A DNA stretch of 5,988 bases, from NCBI GenBank assembly GCA_900771045.1, contig CAAGMM010000247.1, positions 1 to 5,988 of the forward strand, written 5' to 3'. This DNA comes from Bacteroidales bacterium (GTDB lineage: Bacteria; Bacteroidota; Bacteroidia; Bacteroidales; F082). The position numbers were made by a program, and so were the translations under genes. The notes under the pieces are model-generated. The model was not told the origin of the DNA. It was given only the letters and a program-made list of their open reading frames with translations, and searched no databases. Positions 5,509 through 5,988 of the stretch are shown here, piece after piece; positions within the stretch are counted from its first letter, which is position 1; each line of letters begins with the position of its first letter.

Positions 5509-5988
5509 TCAATGTCTTTTTTCGTCTTCGCCGCTGTTGTCGTGTCGTTTGTAGGCGTTCACGATGTCGGTGACGAGTTTGTGTCTGACGACGTCTTTGT
5601 CGTCAAGGAAGATGAAGTCTATGCCTTTGACGTCTTTCAGTATTTCGACGGCTTCCGGCAGTCCCGACGGCTGGTTTTTCGGCAGGTCGATTTGCGTCAT
5701 GTCGCCGGTGATGACGAATTTCGCCGACTTGCCCATTCTTGTCAGGAACATTTTCAGCTGCGCCCTTGTGGCGTTTTGTGCTTCGTCTAAGATGACGAAG
5801 GCGTGGTCGAGTGTGCGTCCGCGCATAAAGGCGAGCGGTGCTATTTCGATGGTTTTGTCTTCTAAGTAGCCTTCCAACTTCGACTGTGGGATCATATCGC
5901 GGAGGGCGTCGTAGAGTGGTTGGAGGTATGGGTCGAGTTTGTCTTTCAGGTCTCCGGGAAGGAATCCGAGGTTTTCGCCGGCCTCAAC
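5509..5988 (-). CDS. phoH: PhoH-family ATPase, C-terminal fragment
   Basis: The minus-strand frame is open from the right edge (5988) to the TGA at 5511-5509, giving the last 159 residues; the start and the Walker A loop lie outside the window. The fragment begins VEAGENLGFLPGDL, followed by DPYLQPLYDALRDM, both typical of PhoH proteins. The Walker B strand is AFVILDEAQN (fragment residues 63-72), preceded by APLAFMRGRTL, and GDMTQIDLP (95-103) is the sensor region. PhoH proteins are cytoplasmic P-loop ATPases related to superfamily 1 helicases and linked to RNA metabolism; in E. coli, phoH is phosphate-starvation induced. The exact role here is not known. An internal ATG at 5895 should not be taken as the start, because family homology continues upstream of it. 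It probably shares a transcript with purC. Confidence 0.95.
   Translation of the reverse strand, partial: VEAGENLGFLPGDLKDKLDPYLQPLYDALRDMIPQSKLEGYLEDKTIEIAPLAFMRGRTLDHAFVILDEAQNATRAQLKMFLTRMGKSAKFVITGDMTQIDLPKNQPSGLPEAVEILKDVKGIDFIFLDDKDVVRHKLVTDIVNAYKRHDNSGEDEKRH

Overview
The window looks like chromosomal DNA of a member of the Bacteroidota, most likely Bacteroidales. Three things point there: PurC and PhoH are of the type I recall from Bacteroides relatives and sit as a tight phoH-purC pair; two start regions carry the Bacteroidota promoter pattern TTTG-N(about 20)-TAnnTTTG; and starts mostly lack a Shine-Dalgarno sequence. The genus cannot be fixed from this sequence alone.

Layout, left to right. 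(1) 1-186, minus strand: first 62 codons of an MBL-fold metallo-hydrolase, cut by the window edge inside its metal-binding motif. (2) 187-383: divergent intergenic region with a perfect inverted repeat (223-242), a good plus-strand promoter (288-320) and a weak leader hairpin. (3) 384-3119, plus strand: a class II (adenosylcobalamin-dependent) ribonucleotide reductase, with an unexplained N-terminal extension and a rival internal start at 588 preceded by AAGGAGG. (4) 3120-3419: convergent intergenic region of 300 bases with a strong terminator for the reductase, a weak candidate terminator for the opposite strand, and a long-range inverted repeat. (5) 3420-4400, minus strand: a protein of unknown function made almost wholly of 26 tandem units of 11 residues (33 bases) behind a short non-repetitive head. 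This is the most unusual object in the window. (6) 4401-4521: its promoter, a dyad overlapping the upstream promoter element, and an A8T10 tract. (7) 4522-5484, minus strand: purC. (8) 5509-5988, minus strand: C-terminal part of a PhoH-family ATPase, 24 bases upstream of purC and probably in the same transcript.

The conserved genes are housekeeping: deoxynucleotide supply (NrdJ), de novo purine synthesis (PurC) and a PhoH ATPase. The repeat gene has its own promoter, so it looks like an independent accessory gene placed between them. Its head resembles, from memory, the N-terminal region of short Bacteroidales proteins of unknown function. Its adjacent units include base-for-base identical pairs, which suggests ongoing expansion by slippage. 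No CRISPR array, RNA gene, insertion sequence or phage gene is visible.
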